51,817 nt of DNA. It comes from CAZTAO01 sp964611645 (GTDB lineage: Bacteria; Armatimonadota; UBA5829). The DNA lies in assembly GCA_964611645.1 (NCBI GenBank), contig CAZTAO010000035.1, forward strand, positions 1 through 51,817, written 5' to 3'. The position numbers and the translations under genes were made by a program. A model generated the notes under the pieces. That model saw nothing but the letters and a program-made list of their open reading frames with translations. It did no database searches and was not told the origin of the DNA. Position 1 is the stretch's first letter, and every line of letters starts with the position of its first letter. This document shows positions 26,977 through 35,874 of the stretch, one piece after another.

Positions 26977-29292
26977 CTACTTGGTGTCGGGACTGAGCAG
27001 TGATTTGAGCTCAGCGTCGGTGAGTTTGTCTTTGCCTTCGGGACCTATCTCCACGGCCTGGTTGTTGGCCATGATCACCCTCACATTCCCCAGCGTGGAA
27101 TACTGTGCGAGCTTGGGGTAGGCCTTGAGCAGCCTGAAGTGCGCATCTGAGAACTGCTTGATCTGTATCGCGTTCTGCGCGGGCTTCAGGCCGGAATCCT
27201 CCCAGAAGTTCCCGCGCTGGTAGAATGTTCGGCCGGCAATGTTCTGGACGTTGGCCACTACTACCGTGCGGTCGTTGGAATCCTGGTAGGTTCCCCCTAC
27301 CCTGCCATTCGCGGCGACATTTCCCAGCACCTGAGGAGCGCCCGTGCCAGCCGATGCGCCCCCATTGGCTCCGCCGCCATATCCGCCGCCGCCGTACCCA
27401 CCCGGCATAGGAGCCATGGCCGGGGCCTGCGCTGAGTATTTGCTTGCGTTCGCATTTGTGCTCTGGGCGACACCGGAGGAACCCGTGTAGGCCCTGGAGG
27501 CTTCTTCCGCCTCGCTGCGAATGCGCAGTGTTGTGGTCTTGAGCTTGGCCTCCGTCATGCGTTCATCCGCAAGGAACGACGTGTACTCCGTAGGTATGCC
27601 GTACTTCTTGGACAACCGCACAACCTCGTCCACCAGTTCCTTGTTGGAATGTAGCCTGATCTCATCCAGCAGGTAGCCGATCTTGCGCGCCGCCCAAAGC
27701 TGGGGGATGTATTCGTTCTCTTCATCTACCTTAGGCAACTCCGCCGATAGCCTGAACTTCCTCTTCTCGCTGCCCGCTGTCCCGGTGAGTGTGATCCTGG
27801 CTGTGCCGGACCCAGTGTACCTGCCCAACACGAGCAACTGCGAGCCGGAGAAGATATCCGGCAGGTCTTCGTTGGGGTAGCTGTCGGTGGTCTTGATGCC
27901 CGTGATCTCCAGGGAGATATCCGACAACAGAGGATCGCTCACCTTGCTGAAGAACGAACTGATCTTCACCTCAATGTTCTCCCTCGGCCGCACGTAGTCA
28001 CTGGAGCCACGGTTCTGCTCGGCGAGCTTGTCCAGCAGGTGCGTGTTCACATCGTAACCCACCCCGAACGCGAATATCTTGGCTTTGGGGTTCTTCGCAT
28101 TGCGCAGGATGTTCTCGATGTTCGTATCGCCGACAGTGGGCAGACCATCCGTGATAAACACAACGTAGTTGCGAGAAGAGTCCACATCCTCAAACTGTTT
28201 GCGAGCCAGGGTGAGGGCTCTGTTGATGTCCGTGCCGCCGGTCGCATCGAGATCACCCACCATCTCCAGAGCTTTGCGTCGGCGCTCGGGGGTGATATTC
28301 TGAAGCCCATCGTACATCGGGTCCGGCGTCTCATTGAACGTGATAACGTTGAAGCGGTCTTTGTCCTTCAGACTGTTCAGGCAGAACTTGAGAGCGTCCT
28401 TCGCCTGGTCTATCTTCTCTCCCGCCATACTGCCGGTCCGGTCGAGGACGAACAACACGTTCTTGGGCTGGACCTTGGACTTGTCCACCTCGACCCGCGG
28501 GCTGGCCAGAAGCATATAGTATCCGTCCTCGCCGCGTTCCCTGTGCGCCACCAGGTCTATCCCCACATCATTGTCGGAGACCGAGTAGTAGATAACCATA
28601 TCGGTATCCGGCCTGGTGTCTTTGGCGGACCACTTCACCACGGCTTCCGTGGCCGATGGGCGCTCGACATCTATCTGGTGAGTCGGCGAATACACACTTG
28701 TGATCGACCTTTTGCACTTGATCTTGATGGTCACACGGCACTCCTCCAGCGGTCTGGCAGAGAACCTCTCAGTGCTGAGTGGGTATACATACCGGCAAAG
28801 GCTGCCGGTCCTGTTCGCCACTTCCGCATAGCTGAGTCTTATCCGTTTGTCACCATTGGCCGGAATCGGGTAGACTCTGGCGCGGAACGTGTTGCGGTCG
28901 ATGTACTCCAGAATTGCGGGGTCCTTGCGCTGCCTCACTATTGACTCATATATGCTTCGGGCTTCAGCGCGGTCCATTATCCTGCCGAGTATCTCTTCCT
29001 CCCCCGCATACATTGAGAACTTGGTAATGGCCGACCCCAGCGGCATCGGGAACACATACATTCCCTCGCGGTCAACGCTGCTGTCGTTGTGGAATATCTG
29101 GTCAACCTTGGTGGTGCAGAGCTGGTCCTGGATCGACACATCCACCCGGTGGTACTTCACCGTAAAGAGCTGATCCGGCACCACGATGGTCGAGTTTGGT
29201 CTCTCCACCGGGAAGATCATGCCATCCGCCAGCGCGCCGGTCGCGGCCAATACCAATAACACCGCAATTGCGATCATGAGTTTTCTAGACAT
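26977..29292 (-). CDS. Secreted VIT and von Willebrand factor A domain protein
   Basis: A 771-residue protein from ATG 29292, with GGAGG 8 bases upstream, starting directly with a signal peptide (MIAIAVLLVLAATGALA). Residues about 25-160 are a VIT domain (HNDSSVDREGMYVFPMPLG). Residues about 275-445 are a VWA domain with a metal site: DRTGS (MIDAS motif), TGGTD and ITDGLP. A beta region follows, then a Gly-rich linker near residue 640 (GGYGGGGYGGG) and a C-terminal segment. Proteins of this layout resemble inter-alpha-trypsin inhibitor heavy chains and usually bind proteins or metal outside the cell. No anchor is visible, so it is probably periplasmic or secreted. Neighbouring genes give no pathway hint. 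Confidence 0.85.
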   Translation of the reverse strand: MSRKLMIAIAVLLVLAATGALADGMIFPVERPNSTIVVPDQLFTVKYHRVDVSIQDQLCTTKVDQIFHNDSSVDREGMYVFPMPLGSAITKFSMYAGEEEILGRIMDRAEARSIYESIVRQRKDPAILEYIDRNTFRARVYPIPANGDKRIRLSYAEVANRTGSLCRYVYPLSTERFSARPLEECRVTIKIKCKRSITSVYSPTHQIDVERPSATEAVVKWSAKDTRPDTDMVIYYSVSDNDVGIDLVAHRERGEDGYYMLLASPRVEVDKSKVQPKNVLFVLDRTGSMAGEKIDQAKDALKFCLNSLKDKDRFNVITFNETPDPMYDGLQNITPERRRKALEMVGDLDATGGTDINRALTLARKQFEDVDSSRNYVVFITDGLPTVGDTNIENILRNAKNPKAKIFAFGVGYDVNTHLLDKLAEQNRGSSDYVRPRENIEVKISSFFSKVSDPLLSDISLEITGIKTTDSYPNEDLPDIFSGSQLLVLGRYTGSGTARITLTGTAGSEKRKFRLSAELPKVDEENEYIPQLWAARKIGYLLDEIRLHSNKELVDEVVRLSKKYGIPTEYTSFLADERMTEAKLKTTTLRIRSEAEEASRAYTGSSGVAQSTNANASKYSAQAPAMAPMPGGYGGGGYGGGANGGASAGTGAPQVLGNVAANGRVGGTYQDSNDRTVVVANVQNIAGRTFYQRGNFWEDSGLKPAQNAIQIKQFSDAHFRLLKAYPKLAQYSTLGNVRVIMANNQAVEIGPEGKDKLTDAELKSLLSPDTK

Positions 29293-29842
29293 CGTTCTTT
29301 CCTCCGTTATTTGAACTCTCAGAGCATCTGTCTTGAACAAGATTCAACAGATTAGAGGATGGGCAGGATGACGCGAACCTACAACGTCGTAAATCCTGTC
29401 TATCATTGAATCCGTTAATCGTGTTCAAGACTTCCCAATCGGGAACAACCGCCAGCGCGCCCCCGATCAGGGCAACTCCAACCCGCACGACCAGCATGAG
29501 TTTTGGCGTCAGCATCAGCAGTCTCTCCATCCCAAGCCGCATTTTCTACCCTATGGTATTAGACTCATCGTGTGTGTGAATTATGACAGGTCGCCGTAAT
29601 CTTTTCTACTTGAAAACGCGCGAACTGGACAAGGGCAATCCCTGTGCTATAGAATTAGATGCATGGCAGCGCGCAATACTTCAACGTAATCAGAAATACT
29701 TGTGGTCATTTTAGTGGGCGGCGCGCCGTACGGTTGATATCCTGAGCAGACCAAGTGTCCGGGGAATTGTTCTACACTAAGACACGATAAACTCCCAGCA
29801 TCCTGGCACTATTTGGGAACATCTACAATACTGTGAACGTCT
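29293..29842. other. Intergenic region without convincing genes
   Basis: Between the divergent VIT/VWA gene and the peptide cluster promoter. A short frame at 29583-29714 (43 residues) lacks a ribosome site, and a hydrophobic minus-strand frame near 29285-29542 overlaps the VIT/VWA start; neither is convincing. A 10-base palindrome CGGCGCGCCG lies at 29719-29728. Nothing else stands out. Confidence 0.5.
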
Positions 29843-29871
29843 TGTAATAAGCATTCGGCCATGCTATACTG
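29843..29871 (+). promoter_or_regulatory. Promoter of the radical SAM peptide cluster
   Basis: -35 TTGTAA (29843-29848), a 17-base spacer and -10 TATACT (29866-29871) preceded by TGC, an extended -10. Start near 29878 would leave a leader of about 67 bases before the precursor gene. It is the only candidate before a row of closely packed genes. Confidence 0.5.
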
Positions 29872-29944
29872 ATGTAGGTGATGAAGTACGAATGCAGGCA
29901 ATGGCAGTGCGTACTCAGTGGATGGTCGTCCAAGGAGAGTTTAC

Positions 29945-30094
29945 ATGGATAGAAAATCAGAGAAAAGAGCTTACGTGGCCCCCAAGGTCACCGTGGTGGC
30001 TTTGCGCGTTGAAGAGCGTTTGATGGCGTGCCTGTTGTGCCCGGGTAATAACCAGAGGTCAACTAAGTGCAAAACCGGCACGCGAACTTCATAG
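29945..30094 (+). CDS. Candidate RiPP precursor peptide (49 residues)
   Basis: A 49-residue peptide too short for routine calling, with AAGGAGAG 7 bases before its ATG. The first part is a charged leader with Tyr10-x-x-Pro13 (AYVAPKVTVVALRVEERLMA), the type of YxxP motif bound by PqqD-like recognition domains. The C-terminal part is Cys-, Gly- and Asn-bearing, with Cys29, Cys32 and Cys42 (ACLLCPGNN, KCKTG), and ends in Thr-Ser. The C-terminal Ser49 is notable because the kinase of paeninodin-type clusters phosphorylates a C-terminal Ser. It is followed 115 bases later by the PqqD-like gene and the radical SAM gene. Probable substrate of that enzyme. Assignment rests on position, ribosome site and layout, not on a known family. 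Confidence 0.6.
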   Translation: MDRKSEKRAYVAPKVTVVALRVEERLMACLLCPGNNQRSTKCKTGTRTS

Positions 30095-30209
30095 TATATA
30101 CACCTAGCTTATTGCAGATCAACACTGGGAGCTTCAGGCGTTCTTTCTTGGGCTGGCCAGTATATGGAGTACGGGGCATATTGGCAAGGGAATGCGAGGT
30201 AGGCTCTGC

Positions 30210-30473
30210 GTGAGACGCAAAGATGGCTTCAAGCTTAGAGTAATTGGAGATGAGGCGGTCATTGTCCCCCTTGCCCAGAATGTTGTTGACTTTCACGCTC
30301 TGATCACCCTCAATGAGTCGGGCAGATACCTGTGGGAGCAACTTGACACAGATACCAGCGAAGATGCATTGACTGCGGGATTTGCCAAGGAATATGCGAT
30401 CGATCCAATCGTGGCACGACAGGATGTACACGCTTTCCTATCTGATCTCGCCACCCACGGCTTGGTAGAATAG
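30210..30473 (+). CDS. PqqD-like peptide recognition protein
   Basis: An 87-residue PqqD-family protein (RiPP recognition element). The core reads DEAVIVPLAQNVVDFHALITLN followed by ESGRYLWEQL, then helices (TAGFAKEYAIDPIVARQDV) and VHAFLSDLATHGLVE, the full wHTH layout of PqqD. GTG 30210 is preferred because GAGGTAGG lies upstream at 30196-30203. ATG 30192 is possible but its purine tract is only 1 base away. Expected role: hold the leader of the precursor at 29945-30094 for the radical SAM enzyme. It ends 1 base before the radical SAM start, which suggests coupled translation and a working complex. Confidence 0.8.
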   Translation: MRRKDGFKLRVIGDEAVIVPLAQNVVDFHALITLNESGRYLWEQLDTDTSEDALTAGFAKEYAIDPIVARQDVHAFLSDLATHGLVE

Positions 30474-30474
30474 C

Positions 30475-31554
30475 TTGTCACCTGATTCATCCCCTAGCTA
30501 CACACAACTCGTGCAGACAATCATAGAAGAAGCGGAGAGAGTCTGCCAACCCATAAGCGGCACTTTCGAGATAACCTCACGCTGCAATCTCGCCTGTGGG
30601 ATGTGCTATATACGCCAGTGTGCGGACGCCCCTTATGCAATGTCTTCGGAATTATCAGCATCAGAATGGGTCGCCTTGGCTCGCAGCGCTACGGACGCGG
30701 GCATGCTCTTTCTCCTTGTTACCGGCGGCGAGCCGTTCCTCCGTCGGGATTTCTTTGACATCTGGGAACCACTCACCGAACTCGGTTTGTATCTGAGTCT
30801 GTTCACCAATGGCACTCTGATAGATTCCGAGGTTGCCCGACGGCTTGCCCAGCGGCCTCCTTTCCGGATGGAAATCACCCTATATGGCGCATCCGCCGAC
30901 ACCTACGGGAGAGTAACCGGCCATCCCGAGGCTTTCGAGCAATGCTGCGCCGCCATCGAGGCCCTCAGGTCTGCAGGTTTGGACAACCTGCTGCTGAAGT
31001 CCACCCTCAATCGCTACAACGTCCGTGACCTCTCGGCCATGCGAGAGATGGCAAAGGACTGGGGACTCTCATTCACCCCATCCTGGCTGCTATCGCATCG
31101 GCGCGACCGTGGGCCATCGGCGGTCGATGATTTCCGACTGGAGCCGGATGAAGTCACGCGACTGGAAATCGAGGACGGTATACTGCCGTGGTCATCGGAA
31201 GGCTTGGCGCACGATAGAACGGACATCAACCCTCAGGAGGGGTTTCCCTGCAACGCGGGCAGATGCGTGTTCGTTGTGGATTCTGAAGGGGCCATGACAC
31301 CGTGCATGGACATGCCTGAGGTTCGGGTATACCCACGCGAGTCCGGCTTTGCAGCGGCTTGGACCCAACTGAAGGACATAGTCAGAAACATCCCGGTTTC
31401 GGCGGCCTGTAGTTCACGGCATTGCGAACTATTCCACGACTGCACGTGGTGCCCGGCTATGTCATTCCCCGAGACAGGAGCTTACGGCGAACCGGTGCCC
31501 TACATCTGCGAGGTTGCTCGGGTCCGCAAGCATCTGCGCGAGAAACACAAGTGA
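30475..31554 (+). CDS. Radical SAM/SPASM peptide-modifying enzyme
   Basis: A 359-residue radical SAM protein. The [4Fe-4S] triad is CNLACGMC (Cys37, Cys41, Cys44), and the SAM-binding GGEPFLR lies about residue 83. A Cys-rich C-terminal SPASM/twitch region (about 259-345: CNAGRC, CMDMPE, CSSRHC, DCTWC and a last Cys near 344) should hold auxiliary clusters, as in PqqE and other enzymes acting on ribosomal peptides. The start is TTG at 30475, 1 base after the PqqD-like stop and without a clear Shine-Dalgarno, so coupling is likely. Its stop overlaps the next start (GTGA). Expected to form a carbon-carbon or thioether link in the 49-residue precursor. The product is unknown. Confidence 0.85.
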   Translation: MSPDSSPSYTQLVQTIIEEAERVCQPISGTFEITSRCNLACGMCYIRQCADAPYAMSSELSASEWVALARSATDAGMLFLLVTGGEPFLRRDFFDIWEPLTELGLYLSLFTNGTLIDSEVARRLAQRPPFRMEITLYGASADTYGRVTGHPEAFEQCCAAIEALRSAGLDNLLLKSTLNRYNVRDLSAMREMAKDWGLSFTPSWLLSHRRDRGPSAVDDFRLEPDEVTRLEIEDGILPWSSEGLAHDRTDINPQEGFPCNAGRCVFVVDSEGAMTPCMDMPEVRVYPRESGFAAAWTQLKDIVRNIPVSAACSSRHCELFHDCTWCPAMSFPETGAYGEPVPYICEVARVRKHLREKHK

Positions 31555-32420
31555 GAATCGCCACGTGGGCCATCGCTGGTCTGGCGGTGGAAGTCCTCTC
31601 CGACGATCCCGAAGGCTTCATAGGGTCGCCCGCATTTCTCGAGTACGAAACCATGCCCGAATCCTCTCTCCCAGACATTCGCATCCAGTGGCGTCGTGTT
31701 GCTCGCCTTACGACCATTTCTGAGGCGTGCCTCGCATACGATCCCGGAGGGATATGGCGGATGTATCGTAATCCGAACCGCGATGGCTGGGTCGCGGACA
31801 TACGCTACGAGAAGCAGACACCCACCGCCCGGATAACCATCGATGATAAATGGTCGGACGTCGAGTTCCGAGAGATCCCCTACCCCGATGAAGCATTCAG
31901 CCCATTGTGCTATGGCGGACTGGAACTGCTGGTGCGTACTCGGCTGCTGGACTGCTGTGGGATAGTGTTCCACGCCAGCGGCATCGACGATAGCGGCAGC
32001 GGAATCATGTTCGTCGGGCATTCAGGCGCAGGCAAGAGCACCCAGGCCGATATCTGGTCGACCCACTCAGGAGCGATCCTCATCAACCACGACCGTATGG
32101 CAGTGCGAATGCAGGATTCGGGGGTCACTCTGCACGGCCTGCCGTGGGGCGGTTCCGCGAAGATTACACTGAACCACAGCGCACCGCTGAAAGCGATTGT
32201 CCTGCTGGAGCAGTCGGATCGAAACTCGATCTCACCTGTGCCCACTCTGGAAGCCGTCGCCGAGTTGATCTCCTGCACGTTCCTTCCGTATTGGGACGAG
32301 GAGCGTATGGAGAAGGCTTTTAGTATAATAGAGGAACTGACGGCGCGAGTTCCGGTTCTGAGGCTGCGGTGCCGCCCGGAACCTGCCGTGATAGAACTGG
32401 TAAGATCGGCGCTGATATGA
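31551..32420 (+). CDS. HPr kinase-like tailoring kinase
   Basis: A 289-residue protein from GTG 31551, overlapping the radical SAM stop by four bases. The C-terminal half has an HPr-kinase-type P-loop GHSGAGKST (about residues 156-164), preceded by GIVFHASGI and followed by INHDRMAVR, as in HprK. The N-terminal half is a divergent beta-rich domain. True HprK works on the PTS protein HPr, but no PTS gene is present and the N-terminus differs. In RiPP clusters such proteins phosphorylate the peptide; the paeninodin-type kinase modifies a C-terminal Ser. The 49-residue precursor here ends in Ser, so it is the predicted substrate. Confidence 0.75.
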   Translation: MRIATWAIAGLAVEVLSDDPEGFIGSPAFLEYETMPESSLPDIRIQWRRVARLTTISEACLAYDPGGIWRMYRNPNRDGWVADIRYEKQTPTARITIDDKWSDVEFREIPYPDEAFSPLCYGGLELLVRTRLLDCCGIVFHASGIDDSGSGIMFVGHSGAGKSTQADIWSTHSGAILINHDRMAVRMQDSGVTLHGLPWGGSAKITLNHSAPLKAIVLLEQSDRNSISPVPTLEAVAELISCTFLPYWDEERMEKAFSIIEELTARVPVLRLRCRPEPAVIELVRSALI

Positions 32421-32887
32421 TCTGTTCTGTTCAGGGGCTGATGCCCATAGTCCAGGAATCGCTCATGCGTGGCCAACGGGTGCGGCTCACAGCCACTGGC
32501 GGCAGCATGTGGCCGTTTCTGCGCGACGGGGACCTCATCGAGTTTGCAGCATTAGAAGGCGTCCCGAGAATCGGCGCTATACTGCTGGCACGAGTATCGC
32601 CGGACTGCTATGTAATCCATAGGCTTTCCCGCATTGACGGAGAGGGGCTTTACCTTCTGGGTGACTTCCAGATGGAGCCGGAAGGCCCAGTCGCCCGCGA
32701 CGCCATCCTTGGAGAAGCTCTTAGTGTTGAGAGAGGACGGAGGTGGCGGTCGCTGAACAGGGGATTCCGGCGCATCCTCGGCCGGATATGGCTTCTCCTG
32801 CTTTCGATACGCAAGCCTCTGATTCGCGCACTCCAGAGCGCCGCCAAAGTGCGACGCAAACTGTCTCGATCGAGAGCATCCGGATGA
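32417..32887 (+). CDS. S24/S26 signal-peptidase-like protein with Ser/His pair
   Basis: A 156-residue protein whose ATG overlaps the kinase stop (ATGA). It contains GGSMWPFLRDGDLIEF, the nucleophile box of S26/S24 peptidases (Ser30), and CYVIHRLSRI, where the usual Lys general base is His68, as in archaeal and Sec11-type signal peptidases. YLLGDFQMEPEGPV fits the third conserved box. A basic, hydrophobic C-terminal part (IWLLLLSIRKPLI, about 125-137) could touch the membrane. No N-terminal anchor. It may remove the leader of the modified precursor, or be an inactive relative of that fold. Genes of this class are often seen beside PqqD and HPr-kinase-like genes. Confidence 0.65.
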   Translation: MICSVQGLMPIVQESLMRGQRVRLTATGGSMWPFLRDGDLIEFAALEGVPRIGAILLARVSPDCYVIHRLSRIDGEGLYLLGDFQMEPEGPVARDAILGEALSVERGRRWRSLNRGFRRILGRIWLLLLSIRKPLIRALQSAAKVRRKLSRSRASG

Positions 32888-34041
32888 CTCCACCCCAAGA
32901 TACAGGCGTCAATGATGTCACCCTCCGCGCTCTGGCTGCCGTATGCAGGTTCGCGATTGTTGGCGAGCTAACCGATGTCGACGCTTCCCTTGGTCAGAGC
33001 GTGCAATGGGATGCAGTCTGGGATAGGGCTGAAGCGGAGAACCTTATCTCGTGGTGCTTCGACTTCGTGGAGCGCCATCCCGAGACCATCACTCCCGACA
33101 GACTCGCCTCCTGGCAGCAGATATATATCACCACGATAGCCAGAAACCAGATCGCACTGAGGCAACTTACGGAACTGGTGTCCGCCTGCCGGGAAGCCGG
33201 CATCACCCTGATAGCCCTCAAAGGCGCGGCCATGCTGCTTTGGCTGTACGATGATCTCGGCAGCCGAAGTCTGAGCGACATCGACGTTCTGGTCGGAGAA
33301 GAAGACGCGCTGAAGGCTGTTGGAGTGCTTGAGAAGCTGGGCTATGCCATTCCGCCAGCCCACGAGCGTTTCAGCAACCCCGAAGTGTGGTTTCACCTGT
33401 CCAGGATGGAGGGAGGCCACTTCCCGCCATTTCTCCGGGGCAATGATTTTCCCGTCGAACTCCACGTGGGTTTCCTGCGCAGGCGCGGAGCGTGGCTACA
33501 GGCAAGCGAGGATATCCGGCAGAGCACAAGGACCGCGAACTGCGTGGGCGTGCAGGTAACCTGCCTGCCGCCGGAGCAGGCGCTGCTGCACGCGGCGGCC
33601 CACTACGGACACCATCTGCTGGACGGCGAGGCGCAACTCTCGATGCTGCTGGACGCGGCTGTGATGAACGGCAGGGGGAATCTGCTCGACTGGGACAAGG
33701 TGTGGGGGATGGCCCGGCGATGGAATGTCACCTATGACCTTCGCGCAACCTTGGTCGCAGTCAACGACATATTCGGCCTCGATGCGCCGATACCACCGAA
33801 CGCTGCTATATCCGAGGAGCCAATCGAAGGCGCATCCCCGCTGAGAAGACTGCGGGGAATGCCTACGCTCGCGCTCAAGCTCAGCTACGTGAAAGGCAGC
33901 ATACTTCCCCCACCCGCTTATATGCGAGATGTGTTCAGGTTAGCGCCTGGAACTTGGCCATTATTGAAAGCATACGGACATATATACACGCTGAGGTTCC
34001 GGGATGCCGTGCGGCGTGTGAAGAGAGGCTTGGGCGGTTAG
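32884..34041 (+). CDS. Nucleotidyltransferase-like protein (NTP_transf_5 type)
   Basis: A 385-residue protein; ATG overlaps the previous stop (ATGA). It has ITLIALKGAAMLLWLYDDLG (about residue 110) followed by GSRSLSDIDVLV, the nucleotidyltransferase metal motif DxD within a GS-x-D-x-D setting, and later HAAAHYGHHLLDGEAQLSML. This is the uncharacterised nucleotidyltransferase family found next to HPr-kinase-like and ABC genes in peptide clusters. It may add a nucleotide to the peptide or to its phosphate. Its stop is only 9 bases from the stop of the convergent ABC exporter, so no terminator fits between them. Confidence 0.75.
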   Translation: MTPPQDTGVNDVTLRALAAVCRFAIVGELTDVDASLGQSVQWDAVWDRAEAENLISWCFDFVERHPETITPDRLASWQQIYITTIARNQIALRQLTELVSACREAGITLIALKGAAMLLWLYDDLGSRSLSDIDVLVGEEDALKAVGVLEKLGYAIPPAHERFSNPEVWFHLSRMEGGHFPPFLRGNDFPVELHVGFLRRRGAWLQASEDIRQSTRTANCVGVQVTCLPPEQALLHAAAHYGHHLLDGEAQLSMLLDAAVMNGRGNLLDWDKVWGMARRWNVTYDLRATLVAVNDIFGLDAPIPPNAAISEEPIEGASPLRRLRGMPTLALKLSYVKGSILPPPAYMRDVFRLAPGTWPLLKAYGHIYTLRFRDAVRRVKRGLGG

Positions 34042-34050
34042 TGAGCCGGG

Positions 34051-35874
34051 TTATGCCTGATACGAGGCAGCCTGAGCATTGTACATTCGGGCATACATTC
34101 CATCGGCCGCAATAAGCTGCGCGTGGCTCCCGTGTTCAACTATAGTGCCTTGATCCATAACATATATGTAATCCGCCATCTGGACCGTGCTGAAGCGATG
34201 ACTGATCAGAACAGCGCTCTTGCCCTGAATCAGTTCTCGGAATTTGTGAAACAGTTCGGCCTCCGCGAGAGCATCCAGAGCGCTGCTGGGCTCATCTAGA
34301 ATCAGCAGTTCAGCATCGCGCAGGAAAGCCCGGGCCACTGCTACTCGCTGCCACTCCCCCCCGCTGATCTCGTGTCCGCCCAAGAACTGGTTGCCCAGCA
34401 TCGTGGCGTATCCCTCAGGCATGGCGAGGATCGTCGAATGAATGCCGGCAGCTTCGGCAGCGGCTTCGACCTTTGCATGGGTAGGCGAGCCGCCAGTATC
34501 GCCCACACGGATGTTCTCTTCTACCGTGAAGAAGTACCGGACGAAGTCCTGGAACAAGACACCGATCTTCGACTGCCATTTAGCGGGATCGATGTGCCGC
34601 AGATCAATCCCGTCAACCGAGATACTGCCTGAGTCCGGGTCGTAGAATCGGCACAGCAGCTTCACCAGAGTGGACTTCCCGCAGCCGTTGGGGCCTACCA
34701 GCGCTATCACCTGCCCCGCTCCCACCGTCATATCCACACTCTTCAGAACCGGGATCCCATTCTGCGTCCTTTCGCCATTCCGCTGCGCTTCATCGCTTGC
34801 GGACGACGGATAGCTGAATGTGACGCCATCGCAGCGGATGGACTCTCCAAGGTGGTCAGGAGCCTGCGCTTCCGTCGGATGCGCCACCACTTTCGGCTTG
34901 AGCGCAAGGAACGTGCGCAGATGCTGCAGAAACAGCGTGTGCTCGTACAGAGAGGACACACCCCTCAGAGTCAGTTGCAGAGCGCTGAAACCGCTCACAA
35001 ACGCCTGATAGTACATAACTAGAAAACCGGGTTTGAGCTGGCGCTCAAGCGCCGCCATCGCCACCACAAAGAGGCAGCCGAAAAGCGCGGCCGTCGCCAC
35101 GGCCTCCAGGAACAGGTCTACCCCTGCCTTCTTGCGAAGAGCGTCGAATCGGATGGTCCGGATGCGCTCGCGGCCACTGCGATATACCCCACGGAGGTAA
35201 TCCCCCAGATTGAACAGGCGAACTTCCTTGGCATATTCCGCGTCGGTGAGGAGGAAGTTGAGATACCGCGTGTGACGTTCACTCTCGGCCAACTGCTGGA
35301 GAATCTCACGCCAGCGGCGGGCGTACCTGACACGAAACAACGCACCCGGAAGCGCCACGAGGAACAGTATCAGAGCAAGAACCCAGTTGTATGCAACAAC
35401 CAGGCACGCAATGCCCACGAGAGTTATAGTCTGCTGCACAAGCTGGACAAGGCTGGCCACCACTGCAGTCGGCCTGGAGGCAGCTTCAAACTGGGCCTGA
35501 TGAAGTGTGTCGAAGTACCGCGAGTCTTCGTAGTACGCGATATCCACTTCAGTGGAGTGCTTCTGGATTCGATGCGCGATCTCGTCGGTAACCAATTGCG
35601 ACTGGATATCCTGAACCAGTTCCGATATAGCCCTGCACACGACCGCCAGCAGGGCAACGCCTCCCGCTGTTGATAAAAGCAGAACCAGTTGCAGAAGCTC
35701 GCCGCGTTCCACGACCACGTCGACGATCCGCCCCAGGAGGAGCATCGCCGCCAAAGGGACCATCCCCTGGATCACAACCAATCCAAGGCTGGTCAAGGCC
35801 AACCACGGGTGAACCCGCCAGACTATGCCAACTCCGAAAGCAAAATCTCGAAAAAGGGTCGAGAGCTTGTTCAT
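34051..35874 (-). CDS. ABC exporter with fused membrane and ATPase domains
   Basis: A 607-residue half-transporter. Residues about 15-320 are the six-helix exporter membrane domain (for example WLALTSLGLVVIQGMVPLAA and VLALILFLVALPGALF). The ATPase domain has Walker A GPNGCGKST (about 391), a C-loop in the variant form ISGGE (about 501), Walker B LLILDEPSSALD (about 526) and an H-loop SHR. No C39 peptidase domain, so leader removal must be done by another protein, perhaps the S26-like one. ATG 35874 shares its A with the stop codon of the small upstream frame (TAATG). Placed convergent to the peptide cluster, it is the likely exporter of the product and may also give immunity. Confidence 0.88.
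   Translation of the reverse strand: MNKLSTLFRDFAFGVGIVWRVHPWLALTSLGLVVIQGMVPLAAMLLLGRIVDVVVERGELLQLVLLLSTAGGVALLAVVCRAISELVQDIQSQLVTDEIAHRIQKHSTEVDIAYYEDSRYFDTLHQAQFEAASRPTAVVASLVQLVQQTITLVGIACLVVAYNWVLALILFLVALPGALFRVRYARRWREILQQLAESERHTRYLNFLLTDAEYAKEVRLFNLGDYLRGVYRSGRERIRTIRFDALRKKAGVDLFLEAVATAALFGCLFVVAMAALERQLKPGFLVMYYQAFVSGFSALQLTLRGVSSLYEHTLFLQHLRTFLALKPKVVAHPTEAQAPDHLGESIRCDGVTFSYPSSASDEAQRNGERTQNGIPVLKSVDMTVGAGQVIALVGPNGCGKSTLVKLLCRFYDPDSGSISVDGIDLRHIDPAKWQSKIGVLFQDFVRYFFTVEENIRVGDTGGSPTHAKVEAAAEAAGIHSTILAMPEGYATMLGNQFLGGHEISGGEWQRVAVARAFLRDAELLILDEPSSALDALAEAELFHKFRELIQGKSAVLISHRFSTVQMADYIYVMDQGTIVEHGSHAQLIAADGMYARMYNAQAASYQA

Noticed and set aside
29285..29542. Hydrophobic 85-residue frame on the minus strand upstream of the VIT/VWA gene
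   Set aside because: It overlaps the well-supported start and ribosome site of the VIT/VWA gene in another frame, and its C-terminal half looks like random sequence.
29583..29714. 43-residue frame upstream of the peptide cluster, considered as a second precursor
   Set aside because: No Shine-Dalgarno, no YxxP motif, a single Cys, and it lies before the cluster promoter.
31551..32420. True HPr kinase/phosphorylase
   Set aside because: No PTS genes nearby, a divergent N-terminal domain, and 4-base overlaps with the radical SAM and peptidase genes make a peptide-tailoring role more likely.
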